NCBI GenBank assembly: GCA_937973685.1
Contig: CALJKJ010000050.1
Span: 11,173 to 75,172 of the forward strand
Source of the DNA: an uncultured Flavobacteriales bacterium
Lineage (GTDB): Bacteria > Bacteroidota > Bacteroidia > Flavobacteriales_D > Crocinitomicaceae
Direction: 5' to 3'
DNA: 64,000 nucleotides
Below the pieces are notes generated by a model. It saw nothing but the letters and a program-made list of their open reading frames with translations. It had not been told where the DNA came from and ran no database searches. Positions 52,575 through 62,436 of the stretch are shown here, in pieces. The translations under genes were made by a program, and so were the position numbers. How positions within the stretch are numbered: the first letter of the stretch is position 1; each line of letters starts with the position of its first letter.

Positions 52575-53534
52575 ATGAAAGTATTAGCAAACGATGGCAT
52601 TTCTAATGAAGGGAAAAAAGCATTAGAAATCGCTGGATTTACTGTCATTACTGATAAAGTAGATCAAAATGACCTTATTGATTATGTCAATATAAACAAG
52701 GTTGAAATTATTTTGGTTCGAAGTGCAACAACCGTTCGGAAAGAAGTAATCGATGCATGTCCTTCCATTCGATTGATTGGAAGAGGTGGTGTTGGTATGG
52801 ACAACATCGATGTAGTTTATGCTCGAGAAAAAGGAATTACAGTAATCAATACTCCTGCTGCTTCATCGCAATCTGTCGCTGAGTTAGTAATGGGTTACTT
52901 GTTTACAGGCGCGCGCTCGCTTCACCATTCGTTCAAAAACATGGAAAATGATGATTTCAATACCTTGAAAAAGCGATACGCCAAAGGAACCGAATTAAGA
53001 GGTAAAACCTTGTTGATTATTGGATTTGGTCGCATCGGTCAAGCTTTAGCAGCGTATGCCTTAGGCGCAGGAATGAAAGTTGTTGCAACCAATTTAGTGG
53101 AAGAAACCGTTGCTATTTCTTTGGGCGAATTGCAACACATTGGCGAAGTTACAATTCCAATACACGCTACAACAGATATGCATGAATACTTGCCAATAGC
53201 GGATTATATATCATTACACGTTCCAAAACAAGCAAATGGAGAAGCTGTCATTGGAGCAAATGAATTCAAACTAATGAAACAAGGGGTCGCTATCATCAAT
53301 GCTTCGCGTGGAGGTGTTGTTGATGAAAATGCACTACTTGCTGCTCTTGATTCTGGAAAAGTGAATTTTGCAGGATTAGATGTATTCGAAAATGAACCAA
53401 ATCCAAATAAAGCATTACTTTCACATGACAAAATAGCGACTACTCCACATGTTGGAGCGGCTACATTGGAAGCGCAAGATCGAATTGGATTAGAATTAGC
53501 TGAACTAATTATTGCGGAATTTGGTATACAATAA
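52575..53534 (+). CDS. serA: D-3-phosphoglycerate dehydrogenase
   Basis: D-2-hydroxyacid dehydrogenase (319 residues), first step of serine synthesis from 3-phosphoglycerate. NAD loop GFGRIG at 150-155; catalytic Arg245 (NASRGG), Glu274 (FENEP) and His292 (TPHVGAAT) are all present. It lacks the C-terminal ACT regulatory domain, so serine feedback by that route is not expected. Start is ATG 52575, 1 bp after the serC stop; ATG 52566 inside serC is possible. Confidence 0.93.
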   Translation: MKVLANDGISNEGKKALEIAGFTVITDKVDQNDLIDYVNINKVEIILVRSATTVRKEVIDACPSIRLIGRGGVGMDNIDVVYAREKGITVINTPAASSQSVAELVMGYLFTGARSLHHSFKNMENDDFNTLKKRYAKGTELRGKTLLIIGFGRIGQALAAYALGAGMKVVATNLVEETVAISLGELQHIGEVTIPIHATTDMHEYLPIADYISLHVPKQANGEAVIGANEFKLMKQGVAIINASRGGVVDENALLAALDSGKVNFAGLDVFENEPNPNKALLSHDKIATTPHVGAATLEAQDRIGLELAELIIAEFGIQ

Positions 53535-53556
53535 CAACTAATTTAAGGTCACTTTT

Positions 53557-54792
53557 ATGGCAAAAATTCACCCCTTCAAAGCTGTTAGACCAACGAGAGA
53601 TAAAGCACAATTGGTGTCAACAAGACCAATAAATGCTTATCGTGAACATGTGTTACGCGCTAAAATGGACGATAATCCGTATACGTTTTTACACATCATT
53701 CATCCCGAAGGAGTATTTGCTCAAGCCATAAAATCGAATCCGACGAAACGCTTTCAAACGGCCAAAAAATTATTTGAGCAATTCAAAGAAAAAAAGATAT
53801 TAATTCAAGAAGAAAAATCTGAAATATATATCTACAGACAATCTTCTGCAAACTCCTATTATACAGGAATCATTGCGGGGGCTTCGTTGGATGAATTCGA
53901 TAACAAACAAATAAAAAAACACGAAGCAACAATTGAAGCGCGTGAGGAATTATTCAAATCCTATTTGTCCATTTCAGGATTTAATGCAGAACCTGTGTTG
54001 CTAACTTATCCCAATTCGGAAGCTATCGATGCCGTGCTTGAAAATGAAATGTGTAACAGACCCGAATTTGAATTTTGTACTACCGATGAAATAAAACACG
54101 AATTATGGATATTAAGCCCTGAAAAAAGTGCTTTACTCATTCATTTATTCGACACTGTTTCAACTGTCTATATTGCTGATGGACATCACCGAACTGCTTC
54201 ATGTAGTAACTTGCGGAAAGAACAACGCGCTTCCAACGAAACGTATTTTCAAAATCAAGACTTCTTTTTAGCATACTTTATTTCGGATCAAAAGTTAAAA
54301 GTATTTGAATACAACCGAATTATTAAAACGCTTAATAACCATACAACTGAATCATTTTTAGCAGCATTAGCACACGATTTCAATGTGGTTGAATTGCCAA
54401 AACTGCGAAAATCAAGTCAAAAAGGCGAACTAATTTGCCACATAGATAAACGAACTTTTTCATTAACTTACAAGTCGAATCTTATTGAAAACAAGTCGTT
54501 TACAGAATCTATCGATGCGCAAATTTTAACAACAGCTATCCTACAACCAATTTTAGGAATCTCTGATATCCGTTCTAGCAAACATGTCGAATTCATTTCA
54601 GGGAAAGCTACAACTGCTAAACTCGAAAAAGTGCTTGCCGATGAAGCAACGAAAGCGCTGTTTCTGCTTTATCCTTTGACTGTAAGCGACATCAAATATG
54701 TTGCAGATAACCAAGAAGTTATGCCTCCAAAATCGACATGGATAGAACCAAAATTGAGAAGTGGATTAACCGTTTATCAAATCAATGAATAA
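53557..54792 (+). CDS. DUF1015 family protein
   Basis: 411 residues of the DUF1015 (HTH-containing, function unproven) family, recognised by IHPFKAVRPTRDKAQLV at the N-terminus and the hallmark ADGHHRTAS near residue 210. It lies 22 bp after serA, an order common in Bacteroidota, so a role linked to serine metabolism is likely but not shown. It overlaps the next gene by 1 bp. Confidence 0.88.
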   Translation: MAKIHPFKAVRPTRDKAQLVSTRPINAYREHVLRAKMDDNPYTFLHIIHPEGVFAQAIKSNPTKRFQTAKKLFEQFKEKKILIQEEKSEIYIYRQSSANSYYTGIIAGASLDEFDNKQIKKHEATIEAREELFKSYLSISGFNAEPVLLTYPNSEAIDAVLENEMCNRPEFEFCTTDEIKHELWILSPEKSALLIHLFDTVSTVYIADGHHRTASCSNLRKEQRASNETYFQNQDFFLAYFISDQKLKVFEYNRIIKTLNNHTTESFLAALAHDFNVVELPKLRKSSQKGELICHIDKRTFSLTYKSNLIENKSFTESIDAQILTTAILQPILGISDIRSSKHVEFISGKATTAKLEKVLADEATKALFLLYPLTVSDIKYVADNQEVMPPKSTWIEPKLRSGLTVYQINE

Positions 54793-55457
54793 TGAGTGAA
54801 GTTGGAACAAAAATAAATGCATTAAAAGCAAATTTACCCGCAAACGTAACGCTCGTTGCCGTTTCTAAAACAAAACCAGCAGCTGCTATACTTGATGGTT
54901 ATGAAGTTGGTCAACGCGTTTTTGGCGAAAACAAAGTGCAAGAATTAGTTGATAAGTACGAGCAGCTTCCAAAAGATATCGAATGGCATTTAATTGGTCA
55001 CTTGCAAACGAATAAAGTAAAATACATCGCGCCTTTCGTTGCCATGATTCATGCTGTAGATAGCTTGAAGTTATTACAAGAAATCAATTTACAAGCCAAG
55101 AAAAATGAACGCGTCATCAATTGCTTGTTGCAATTGCGCATTGCACAAGAAGAAACAAAATTTGGTTTAACCTTTGAAGAAGTTGAACAACTCTTGCAAG
55201 CACGCGAATTCATCGAAATGGAAAATGTACGCATCGTTGGATTAATGGGCATGGCCAGTTTCGTTGACGATAAAGAACAAATCAGAGATGAATTCAGAAA
55301 TTTAAACAACTATTTCCACGTCATCAAAAGTCACTATTTTAAATACAATACCGATTTTTCTAAGCTTTCAATGGGCATGAGCGGCGATTATAACATTGCC
55401 ATCGAAGAAGGAAGCACCATGATTCGAGTAGGAAGTTCTCTTTTTGGAAACAGATAA
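54792..55457 (+). CDS. YggS/PLPBP family pyridoxal-phosphate-binding protein
   Basis: 221-residue homologue of YggS, a PLP homeostasis protein without known catalytic turnover. The PLP lysine is Lys26 in LVAVSKTKP; FGENKVQEL, WHLIGHLQTNKVK and LSMGMSGDY are family signatures. Co-transcribed with DUF1015 (1-bp overlap) and with the M49 peptidase 9 bp downstream. Confidence 0.93.
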   Translation: MSEVGTKINALKANLPANVTLVAVSKTKPAAAILDGYEVGQRVFGENKVQELVDKYEQLPKDIEWHLIGHLQTNKVKYIAPFVAMIHAVDSLKLLQEINLQAKKNERVINCLLQLRIAQEETKFGLTFEEVEQLLQAREFIEMENVRIVGLMGMASFVDDKEQIRDEFRNLNNYFHVIKSHYFKYNTDFSKLSMGMSGDYNIAIEEGSTMIRVGSSLFGNR

Positions 55458-55466
55458 AAAAACAAT

Positions 55467-57488
55467 ATGAAACAGATAAAAAATAAATTAATGATTGCGT
55501 TGGCACTTGGTGTGTTAACAGCTTGTAGCAGCACAAAAACAGCTGTAACACCAACCAATTCTAATGTAGAATCGAACATTGTGGTCGATAAATTTGCTGA
55601 CGTACAAGTCTTACGACTTCCTGTTGATGGATGGGATAAATTGAGCTTACAGCAAAAGAAATATTGTTACTTTTTAGCACAAGCTGGACTTGCAGGAAGA
55701 GATATCAATTTTGACCAAAACAATGAATACAACCTTCAAATCAGAAAATTATTAGAAGGGATTTTCACAAATAATCAAGAAAATGGTCGTTCTGAGGAAT
55801 GGTTGCTTTTTGAAACGTGGGCAAAACAGTTTTTCTTCTCAAACGGAATTCATCACCATTATGGAATGGACAAATTAATTCCACCTTTCAACGAAGGTTA
55901 TTTTAGAAACTTGGTTACCCAATCAGGTCAAGAAGTTTCGGATGAATTGTTGCAGTTTATTTTTGATGCAAATCTTGGTTCAAAAAGAAAAGTGAAAGAC
56001 CCAAAACAAGACATGATAGTCGCTTCTGCAAATAATTTTTATGGCGAAGGCGTCACGCAACAAATGGTGGAAGACTTTTACCAACAAAAAGCAGATCCAA
56101 GTAACAAACAACCAATCGAAGCTGGACTAAACTCTACATTAATTTTAAAAGATGGAAAAGTAACGGAAGATGTTTGGAAATTAGACGGGCGCTATGGTGC
56201 TGCAATTGAACAAATTATTTTTTGGCTTAAAAAAGCAAGTGAAGTAACTGAAAACGATGCACAAAAAGCTGCATTGGTCAAATTGGTTGAATTCTATGCA
56301 ACAGGAGATTTGAAAATTTGGGACGAATATAATGTGCTTTGGGTGAAAGCAACAGCAGGTGATATCGATTACATCAATGGATTTATCGAAGTCTATGGTG
56401 ATGCGCTAGGAAAACGTGCAAACTTCGAAGCAATCGTTCAAGTGAAAGATTTTGATGCATCAGAAAAAATGGCTGTTTTGGCTAAAAATGTGCAATGGTT
56501 CGAAGATAATTCGCCATTACGTCCCGAACACAAGAAAAAATCAGTTGTAGGTGTTTCTTACAAAGTTGTGCAAGCAATCACCGAATCTGGCGATGCAGCA
56601 CCTTCTACTCCAATTGGTGTGAATTTACCAAACAACAACTGGATTCGTCAAGAACATGGTTCAAAATCCGTTTCGCTTGGAAATGTGATTGCAGCTTACG
56701 AAAAAGCTGGCGGTCCTGCTGTAACTGAGGAATTTGCAAACGACGAAGAAGAAATTATGCGTGCTAAGAAATATGCTGGAAAAGCAAGTAAAATGCATAC
56801 TGCTTTGCACGAGGTAATCGGTCACGCAAGCGGACAAATCAATGCTGGTGTTGGTCAGCCTGCTGAAACACTCAAAAACTATGCATCAACTTTGGAAGAA
56901 GCACGTGCTGACTTGGTTGGTTTGTACTATATTTTGGATCCGAAAATGGTGGAATTAGGATTAATTGAATCGTTGGAAGTTGGTAAAGCAGCTTACGATA
57001 ATTATATCCGCAATGGTTTGATGGTTCAATTACAACGCCTAGAAGTTGGCAAACAATTGGAAGAAGAACACATGCAAAACCGTCAGTTGGTTGCTGCTTG
57101 GGTCTTTGAAAAAGGGAAAAACGATAATGTAATCGTGAAAAATGTACGCAATGGCAAAACCTACTACGATATCCAAGACTACACAAAGTTACGCGCACTT
57201 TTTGGTGTGTTGCTTCGTGAAATTCAACGCATCAAATCTGAAGGTGATTACAACGCTGGAAAAATGCTCGTTGAAACCTACGGTGTTGCAGTCAATCCAA
57301 CGCTACACAAAGAAGTCCTTGACCGTGTTGCACCGATGAACATCAAACCTTTTAGTGGATTTGTTTACCCTATTTTAACTCCAGTATACAATGAAAAAGG
57401 TGAAATAATTGACGTGAAATTGGAAAACAATCAATCGTTTATCGAACAAATGTTGTATTACGGAAAGAATTACAATTTCTTGAAATAA
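55467..57488 (+). CDS. M49 family zinc dipeptidyl-peptidase III-like lipoprotein
   Basis: 673 residues. Lipoprotein signal with lipobox LTAC (MIALALGVLTACSSTK). Zinc motif HEVIGH at 448-453 (the HExxGH of family M49) and EEARAD at 477-482 with the third ligand. Dipeptidyl-peptidase III removes dipeptides from peptide N-termini; export by a lipoprotein signal, typical for Bacteroidota members, suggests a role in periplasmic or surface peptide use. Confidence 0.92.
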   Translation: MKQIKNKLMIALALGVLTACSSTKTAVTPTNSNVESNIVVDKFADVQVLRLPVDGWDKLSLQQKKYCYFLAQAGLAGRDINFDQNNEYNLQIRKLLEGIFTNNQENGRSEEWLLFETWAKQFFFSNGIHHHYGMDKLIPPFNEGYFRNLVTQSGQEVSDELLQFIFDANLGSKRKVKDPKQDMIVASANNFYGEGVTQQMVEDFYQQKADPSNKQPIEAGLNSTLILKDGKVTEDVWKLDGRYGAAIEQIIFWLKKASEVTENDAQKAALVKLVEFYATGDLKIWDEYNVLWVKATAGDIDYINGFIEVYGDALGKRANFEAIVQVKDFDASEKMAVLAKNVQWFEDNSPLRPEHKKKSVVGVSYKVVQAITESGDAAPSTPIGVNLPNNNWIRQEHGSKSVSLGNVIAAYEKAGGPAVTEEFANDEEEIMRAKKYAGKASKMHTALHEVIGHASGQINAGVGQPAETLKNYASTLEEARADLVGLYYILDPKMVELGLIESLEVGKAAYDNYIRNGLMVQLQRLEVGKQLEEEHMQNRQLVAAWVFEKGKNDNVIVKNVRNGKTYYDIQDYTKLRALFGVLLREIQRIKSEGDYNAGKMLVETYGVAVNPTLHKEVLDRVAPMNIKPFSGFVYPILTPVYNEKGEIIDVKLENNQSFIEQMLYYGKNYNFLK

Positions 57489-57494
57489 GCGTTC

Positions 57495-58085
57495 ATGAAT
57501 TACTTGGGACATATTTACCTATCATTTGATGATCATGAATTGGCTACCGCTAATCTTTATGGTGATTTTGTGAAAGGTAAAGATTTGTCTCATTTAACCG
57601 CAACAACTCAATTAGGAATTCAATTACACCGTGAAATTGATTCGTTTACAGATCAACATCATGCAGTAAAAGAAATTTTAAACTTAATCCGTCAAGATCT
57701 CCCGAAAGTAGCGCCTATTGCCATTGATTTGATCTTCGATCACTTGCTTGCAAAAAATTGGAACGACTTTCATGATAATAATTTAAACGATTTTTTGGCT
57801 GACTTTTACAACGCAATTGTTATTCATCAATCAAATTACCCCGAAAATTTCCAATTATTCGCGAATAACTTAGTTACTTATAATTGGATTGCGCATTATC
57901 CAACATTAAATGGACTGACCAAAATGAGTCACGGAGTAAGTAAAAAACTGAGTTTTGAAAATGCATTAGCTGCTACTCCAACGGTCTTTTTACAACACGA
58001 AGTTGCGATCAAAAAGCACTTCGATTTTTTCATTTCTGATGCTTCCAAACATTTTAATGACTTCAAATTGAGAAATTTGATGTAA
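57495..58085 (+). CDS. Acyl-carrier-protein phosphodiesterase-like protein (DUF479)
   Basis: 196 residues matching the AcpH/DUF479 family, HD-like hydrolases that in E. coli remove the phosphopantetheine arm from ACP. The opening MNYLGHIYLSFDDHELATANLYGDFVKG and REIDSFTDQH are characteristic. True activity is unproven for many members. It starts 6 bp after the M49 gene. Confidence 0.87.
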   Translation: MNYLGHIYLSFDDHELATANLYGDFVKGKDLSHLTATTQLGIQLHREIDSFTDQHHAVKEILNLIRQDLPKVAPIAIDLIFDHLLAKNWNDFHDNNLNDFLADFYNAIVIHQSNYPENFQLFANNLVTYNWIAHYPTLNGLTKMSHGVSKKLSFENALAATPTVFLQHEVAIKKHFDFFISDASKHFNDFKLRNLM

Positions 58086-58116
58086 CTTGTGTCCTCAAAT
58101 TGAGTGATTTACCAAG

Positions 58117-59553
58117 ATGAAAAAATTAAAAACGTTTTATTTCATTTTATTAACAAGCTGTTTATCAATCCTTTTCACAGGATGCAGCGGGTCTAATGAC
58201 GATGAGAGAGAAAAGCCTTTGAACACATACGACGAAGATTTGCCAGGAATATTAAAACGCGGAAAATTAGTTGTACTTGCAGAAAACTCATCGACTTCGT
58301 TTTTTATTTATCGTGGTAAAAAAATGGGGTTTGAATACGAAATCCTAAAAGAATTTGCAGAAGATTTAGGCGTAACACTCGAAGTCAAAGTAATTGATGA
58401 TTTGGATAAAATCGAAGAGGACTTATCTGAAGGTGTTGGTGAAATAGTTGCGTGTAATTATGCCATTACGCGCGAACGACAAGATAGCGTTGAGTTTTCT
58501 ATTCCTTATTACCAAACCAATCAAGTGTTGATTCAGCGCAAACAACAATTTGATGAAAAAACAGGAAAAGCAATTGCACCTGAATCGTTTATTACTGATC
58601 CAATTCAATTAGCTAAAAAGAAAGTTTATGTTTGGGATAAATCAAGCTACTTTGATCGCCTGTTAAACTTACAAGACGAAATCGGAGACACGATTTTTAT
58701 TCGCCCAACTCAAAGTTACCAAGGTGTTGAAGAATTAATCGAAATGGTAGCCGACGGTCAAATTGATTACACCGTTGCTGAAAAAAACACTGCTTTGATC
58801 AACGAACAATTCTATGATAACATTGATGCAAGCGTTTCCATGTCTTTCAAACAAAACATTGGTTTTGGTTTTAGTAAAAAATCACCTTTATTGAAAAGAC
58901 GTTTGGATGCTTGGTTGAAAAAATTCATGCAACGTGAAGCTTTTGCTTACATCAAAGGAAAATATTACGATTTCTCTGGAAACAACATTGCTTTTACAGA
59001 TGAATCATTTAAAAATAAAAAAGGTTCTGTTTCTCCTTTCGATGCAATAATAAAACGTGAAGCAGCAAAACACGGCTTGGATTGGCGTTTTGCTTTAGCA
59101 ATTATTTGCCATGAAAGTAGTTTCAATCCTAATGCACGCGGTTTAGGTGGTGCTTATGGTTTGATGCAATTCATGCCTGGAACGGGACCAAATTACGGTG
59201 TCTACCCTACTTCAACTCCCGAAGTCCAAATAAAAGGTGGAATGAAATTCATTGCAAAAATGGATAAACTTTGGGGAGGAATTACTGATCCGAACGAACG
59301 TAGAAAATTCATTTTAGCAAGTTACAACGCTGGAGTTAACCACGTGCACGATGCACAGAAATTAGCACAAAAACGAAACTTGAATCCTCAGAAATGGGAA
59401 GGAAATGTCGGTGAAATGATGCTCAACTTGGGTAAACACGAATTTTATAGTGATCCAGTTGTCAAAGCTGGTGCCTTAAGGGGAACACGCACCTACAAAT
59501 ACGTTATCAAGGTGATGTCTCGCTACGAAAATTATAAAAATCTCGTACGCTAA
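58117..59553 (+). CDS. mltF: MltF-type membrane-bound lytic murein transglycosylase
   Basis: 478-residue outer-membrane lipoprotein (lipobox FTGC). Residues about 45-285 form a periplasmic solute-binding-protein-like domain (GKLVVLAENSSTSFFIYRGKKMGF); about 310-470 form an SLT transglycosylase domain with catalytic Glu333 in CHESSFNPNARG, then GAYGLMQFMPGTG and ASYNAGVNHV. This domain order defines MltF, which cleaves peptidoglycan and may sense muropeptides. Confidence 0.9.
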   Translation: MKKLKTFYFILLTSCLSILFTGCSGSNDDEREKPLNTYDEDLPGILKRGKLVVLAENSSTSFFIYRGKKMGFEYEILKEFAEDLGVTLEVKVIDDLDKIEEDLSEGVGEIVACNYAITRERQDSVEFSIPYYQTNQVLIQRKQQFDEKTGKAIAPESFITDPIQLAKKKVYVWDKSSYFDRLLNLQDEIGDTIFIRPTQSYQGVEELIEMVADGQIDYTVAEKNTALINEQFYDNIDASVSMSFKQNIGFGFSKKSPLLKRRLDAWLKKFMQREAFAYIKGKYYDFSGNNIAFTDESFKNKKGSVSPFDAIIKREAAKHGLDWRFALAIICHESSFNPNARGLGGAYGLMQFMPGTGPNYGVYPTSTPEVQIKGGMKFIAKMDKLWGGITDPNERRKFILASYNAGVNHVHDAQKLAQKRNLNPQKWEGNVGEMMLNLGKHEFYSDPVVKAGALRGTRTYKYVIKVMSRYENYKNLVR

Positions 59554-59591
59554 ACACGATACGTTTTTTGAATAAATCGTACTTTTACTTC

Positions 59592-60515
59592 ATGCAACAA
59601 CTCATTGTAATTGAAGGTCCAACTGCGAGTGGAAAAACAGCACTCGGTGTAGCACTTGCGCAACAATACAATACCGTTGTACTTTCCGCTGACTCACGTC
59701 AATTTTACAAAGAATTACTCATTGGTACAGCAAAACCTACCAGCGATGAAATGCAAGGAATCGACCATTATTTTATCGATACGCACAGTATCAATGAACC
59801 CTTTACTGCTAGTCAATTTGAAAAAGCTGCGCTTGAATTAATTACTACCAAGTTAGCTCATGTGCCAAAAATAATCCTTGTTGGAGGCTCGGGAATGTTT
59901 ATTGATGCATTGTGCAATGGTTTAGATGATATTCCTGTATCACCTGAAATTCAAAACGATCTCCGCGAAAGTTTGGCGGATAATGGACTTGCTGATCTAT
60001 TGCAAGAATTGAAAGCAACTGATCCTGAATTTTACAATCAAGTAGACAAAAACAATCCCGTTCGTATATTGCGTGCCTTGGAAGTCATTCGTTCAACAGG
60101 AAAAACGTTCACGTCCTTTCGGCAAAAAAATGCATTAGCACGACCGTTTTCTGTGATTCGCTTTGTTATTGATCACCCAAGAGAACAACTCTACGACCGC
60201 ATCAACAAACGTGTGGATCAAATGATCGAAAATGGCTTATTCGACGAAGTGAAATCTGTTGCGCAATTCAAACACACAAGTGCGTTACAAACAGTTGGCT
60301 ACAAAGAAATCTTTGATTTCTGGGATGGAATTTACGCATCTGAAGCGGAATGCATCGATAAAATTAAACAACACACACGTAACTACGCTAAACGACAATT
60401 AACTTGGTTCAAGAAACACCAAGAAGCACATTGGATTCCTTTTACTGCTACCGAAAACATGTGTGCAACTATTTGCGAAATCATTGAACGTGAGGTAGTA
60501 ACAAACATGGAATGA
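59592..60515 (+). CDS. miaA: tRNA dimethylallyltransferase
   Basis: 307 residues; adds the isopentenyl group to A37 of tRNAs reading UNN codons. P-loop GPTASGKT at 9-16, SADSRQFYKEL and the C-terminal TRNYAKRQLTWFKK region are standard. I start at ATG 59592 (MQQLIVIEGPTASGK); the in-frame TTG at 59568 adds a tail without family support. Confidence 0.95.
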   Translation: MQQLIVIEGPTASGKTALGVALAQQYNTVVLSADSRQFYKELLIGTAKPTSDEMQGIDHYFIDTHSINEPFTASQFEKAALELITTKLAHVPKIILVGGSGMFIDALCNGLDDIPVSPEIQNDLRESLADNGLADLLQELKATDPEFYNQVDKNNPVRILRALEVIRSTGKTFTSFRQKNALARPFSVIRFVIDHPREQLYDRINKRVDQMIENGLFDEVKSVAQFKHTSALQTVGYKEIFDFWDGIYASEAECIDKIKQHTRNYAKRQLTWFKKHQEAHWIPFTATENMCATICEIIEREVVTNME

Positions 60516-60545
60516 TAATTGTAATATCCTCCCAAATTTAAGATC

Positions 60546-61187
60546 ATGACAATTACATTTACTAACGTTCTTCCAACTCCTCTTGCTGCAACCAACCACA
60601 GTGAAGCGAGCATTTGGGAGAATAACGTGGTTTTTGATGCACAAAAAAAAGGCTTGTTAAATGCATCAAGTGGAAAAGGTAAATCGACTTTCACAGGAAT
60701 TGTATGTGGAATCCGATCTGATTTTTCAGGAACTGTTTATTTTGACCAACAAGCAATTACAACCTTGAATACAGACGACTGGACTACCATCCGAAGAGAA
60801 AAAATCGCTGTTGTCTTTCAAGATTTGCAATTATTTCCCGATTTAACTGTCCAAGAAAACTTGCTGATAAAAAACAAGCTCACCGATTTTAAAACAGAAA
60901 CAGAGATAAAACAACTTGTTCAAACTTTGGGCATTGAACAAAAATGGACAACACCATCTGGCTTGTTATCGATGGGGCAACAACAACGCGTGGCAATTAT
61001 ACGAGCGCTTTGCCAACCTTTTTCTTGGTTAGTCATGGACGAACCTTTTTCGCATTTGGACGAAGAAAACAAACGTTTATGTCTTGATTGCATCGTTGCT
61101 GCTAGCAATGAACAACAGGCCGGTTTTATTTTGACCTCGTTGGACGATGACAAGCGTTTTCAATATGATTACGAATTAAAACTTTGA
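60546..61187 (+). CDS. Divergent ABC transporter ATP-binding protein
   Basis: 213 residues, LolD/FtsE-sized. The motifs are altered: Walker A is ASSGKGKST (40-48; Ala in place of the first Gly, catalytic Lys46 kept), Q-loop Gln92, signature LSMGQQQR (141-148; Met in place of Gly), Walker B WLVMDEP (161-167), and the switch region reads LTSLDDD with no His. ATP may bind, but efficient hydrolysis is doubtful. It lies 4 bp before its likely partner, the FtsX-like permease. Confidence 0.8.
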   Translation: MTITFTNVLPTPLAATNHSEASIWENNVVFDAQKKGLLNASSGKGKSTFTGIVCGIRSDFSGTVYFDQQAITTLNTDDWTTIRREKIAVVFQDLQLFPDLTVQENLLIKNKLTDFKTETEIKQLVQTLGIEQKWTTPSGLLSMGQQQRVAIIRALCQPFSWLVMDEPFSHLDEENKRLCLDCIVAASNEQQAGFILTSLDDDKRFQYDYELKL

Positions 61188-61191
61188 AATC

Positions 61192-62373
61192 ATGTTACAA
61201 AAAACTTTTTTCAAACAACAAGACCGCGTTCAATTGAGCATCGCTTTTATTGGCGCTTTGTTAGGTCTTACCTTTTTGATTACTTCGATTCACTACTTGA
61301 TCAAAGTCAATGAATTTGGACGAGGTAATGAAATATTAGGCCCAAATACCTTGATCATTCAAAAAAAGATCGTTGCTTCGAACGCATTCAATTTGTCAAA
61401 GACCGATTTCAATCAACGGGAAATTGAAACATTGCGAGCAAACGAATGTATCGCTGCTGTTGAACCTATCATTTCAAATAATTTCGACGTTTCATTACAA
61501 ACAAATTCCCCTGTTGTTCCTTACTTTCGAACAGATGTGTTTTTGCAAACGGTGAACCCAACTTTCATAGACATTCCTGCGCAAAAATGGACGTGGAAAA
61601 AAGGTGATGCTTATGTTCCTTTAATCATGCCACGCGATTTTTTGGTGATGTTAAACACCTTCATGAGTGCGAAAAATATTCCTACTGTTAGTGATGAAAT
61701 TGCACAATCGATTCCTTTTGAATTCACATTAAAAAATGGCGATGACAAAGTAAAAATGAATGTGCGCATCATCGGTTTTACCAATGAAATCTCTTCCCTA
61801 CTCGTTCCAGAATCGTTTATGAAATGGGCAAACCAACAATTTGGCAAATCGGATGAACAAAAAATCAATCAATTGATGTTAGCTGGAAAAGAAAATCAAT
61901 TTGGGTTGGTCGAAACGCTTTTGAAAGAAAAACATTTGGAATCGAAAAACGCGCAAGTGTTAGTTGGTCGTTTGAAAAGTATGGTTGGTACTTTTATTTG
62001 GATTATTTTGTGTGTTTCCATTTTGGCTGTTTTTCTTTCTGGTTTGGTGTTGATTCAGTATTTGCAATTGCTGATCAACAAGAATAACTACGAAATCAAA
62101 ACACTCATCCGCTTGGGGTATCACCCGAAAAAATTGGTCAACACATTTGTAAGCTACTTTTTCAAGGTGTTCGGTGGCATCGCTGTGATGAGTATCGTAC
62201 TTTTCAATAGTGTGAAATTTGTGTTAGATGCTGCATTCAACAAAGGAGGCGTTTACATCGATAGTAGTTTTACTTACCTCAGTTATTTGGCAATTGTCAT
62301 CGCTTATGTTATTTTTACACTGGCATCGTTGATTAGCGCAAAAAAGCACATTTACAATGCCGAAAAAGGTTAA
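61192..62373 (+). CDS. FtsX/MacB-like ABC transporter permease
   Basis: 393 residues: one N-terminal membrane helix (about 18-38), a large periplasmic domain (about 40-260) and three C-terminal helices (about 265-290, 320-345, 360-385), the FtsX/LolC/MacB layout. With the preceding ATPase it probably forms a mechanotransmitting ABC pair rather than a classical importer. Cargo or target is unknown. It ends 63 bp before the thioredoxin-fold gene. Confidence 0.78.
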   Translation: MLQKTFFKQQDRVQLSIAFIGALLGLTFLITSIHYLIKVNEFGRGNEILGPNTLIIQKKIVASNAFNLSKTDFNQREIETLRANECIAAVEPIISNNFDVSLQTNSPVVPYFRTDVFLQTVNPTFIDIPAQKWTWKKGDAYVPLIMPRDFLVMLNTFMSAKNIPTVSDEIAQSIPFEFTLKNGDDKVKMNVRIIGFTNEISSLLVPESFMKWANQQFGKSDEQKINQLMLAGKENQFGLVETLLKEKHLESKNAQVLVGRLKSMVGTFIWIILCVSILAVFLSGLVLIQYLQLLINKNNYEIKTLIRLGYHPKKLVNTFVSYFFKVFGGIAVMSIVLFNSVKFVLDAAFNKGGVYIDSSFTYLSYLAIVIAYVIFTLASLISAKKHIYNAEKG

Positions 62374-62436
62374 TAAACTGTTAATTTGAAAACGATTTTA
62401 TTTAACAAACGTTTATTTAGTGTACTTAAAATTCAT

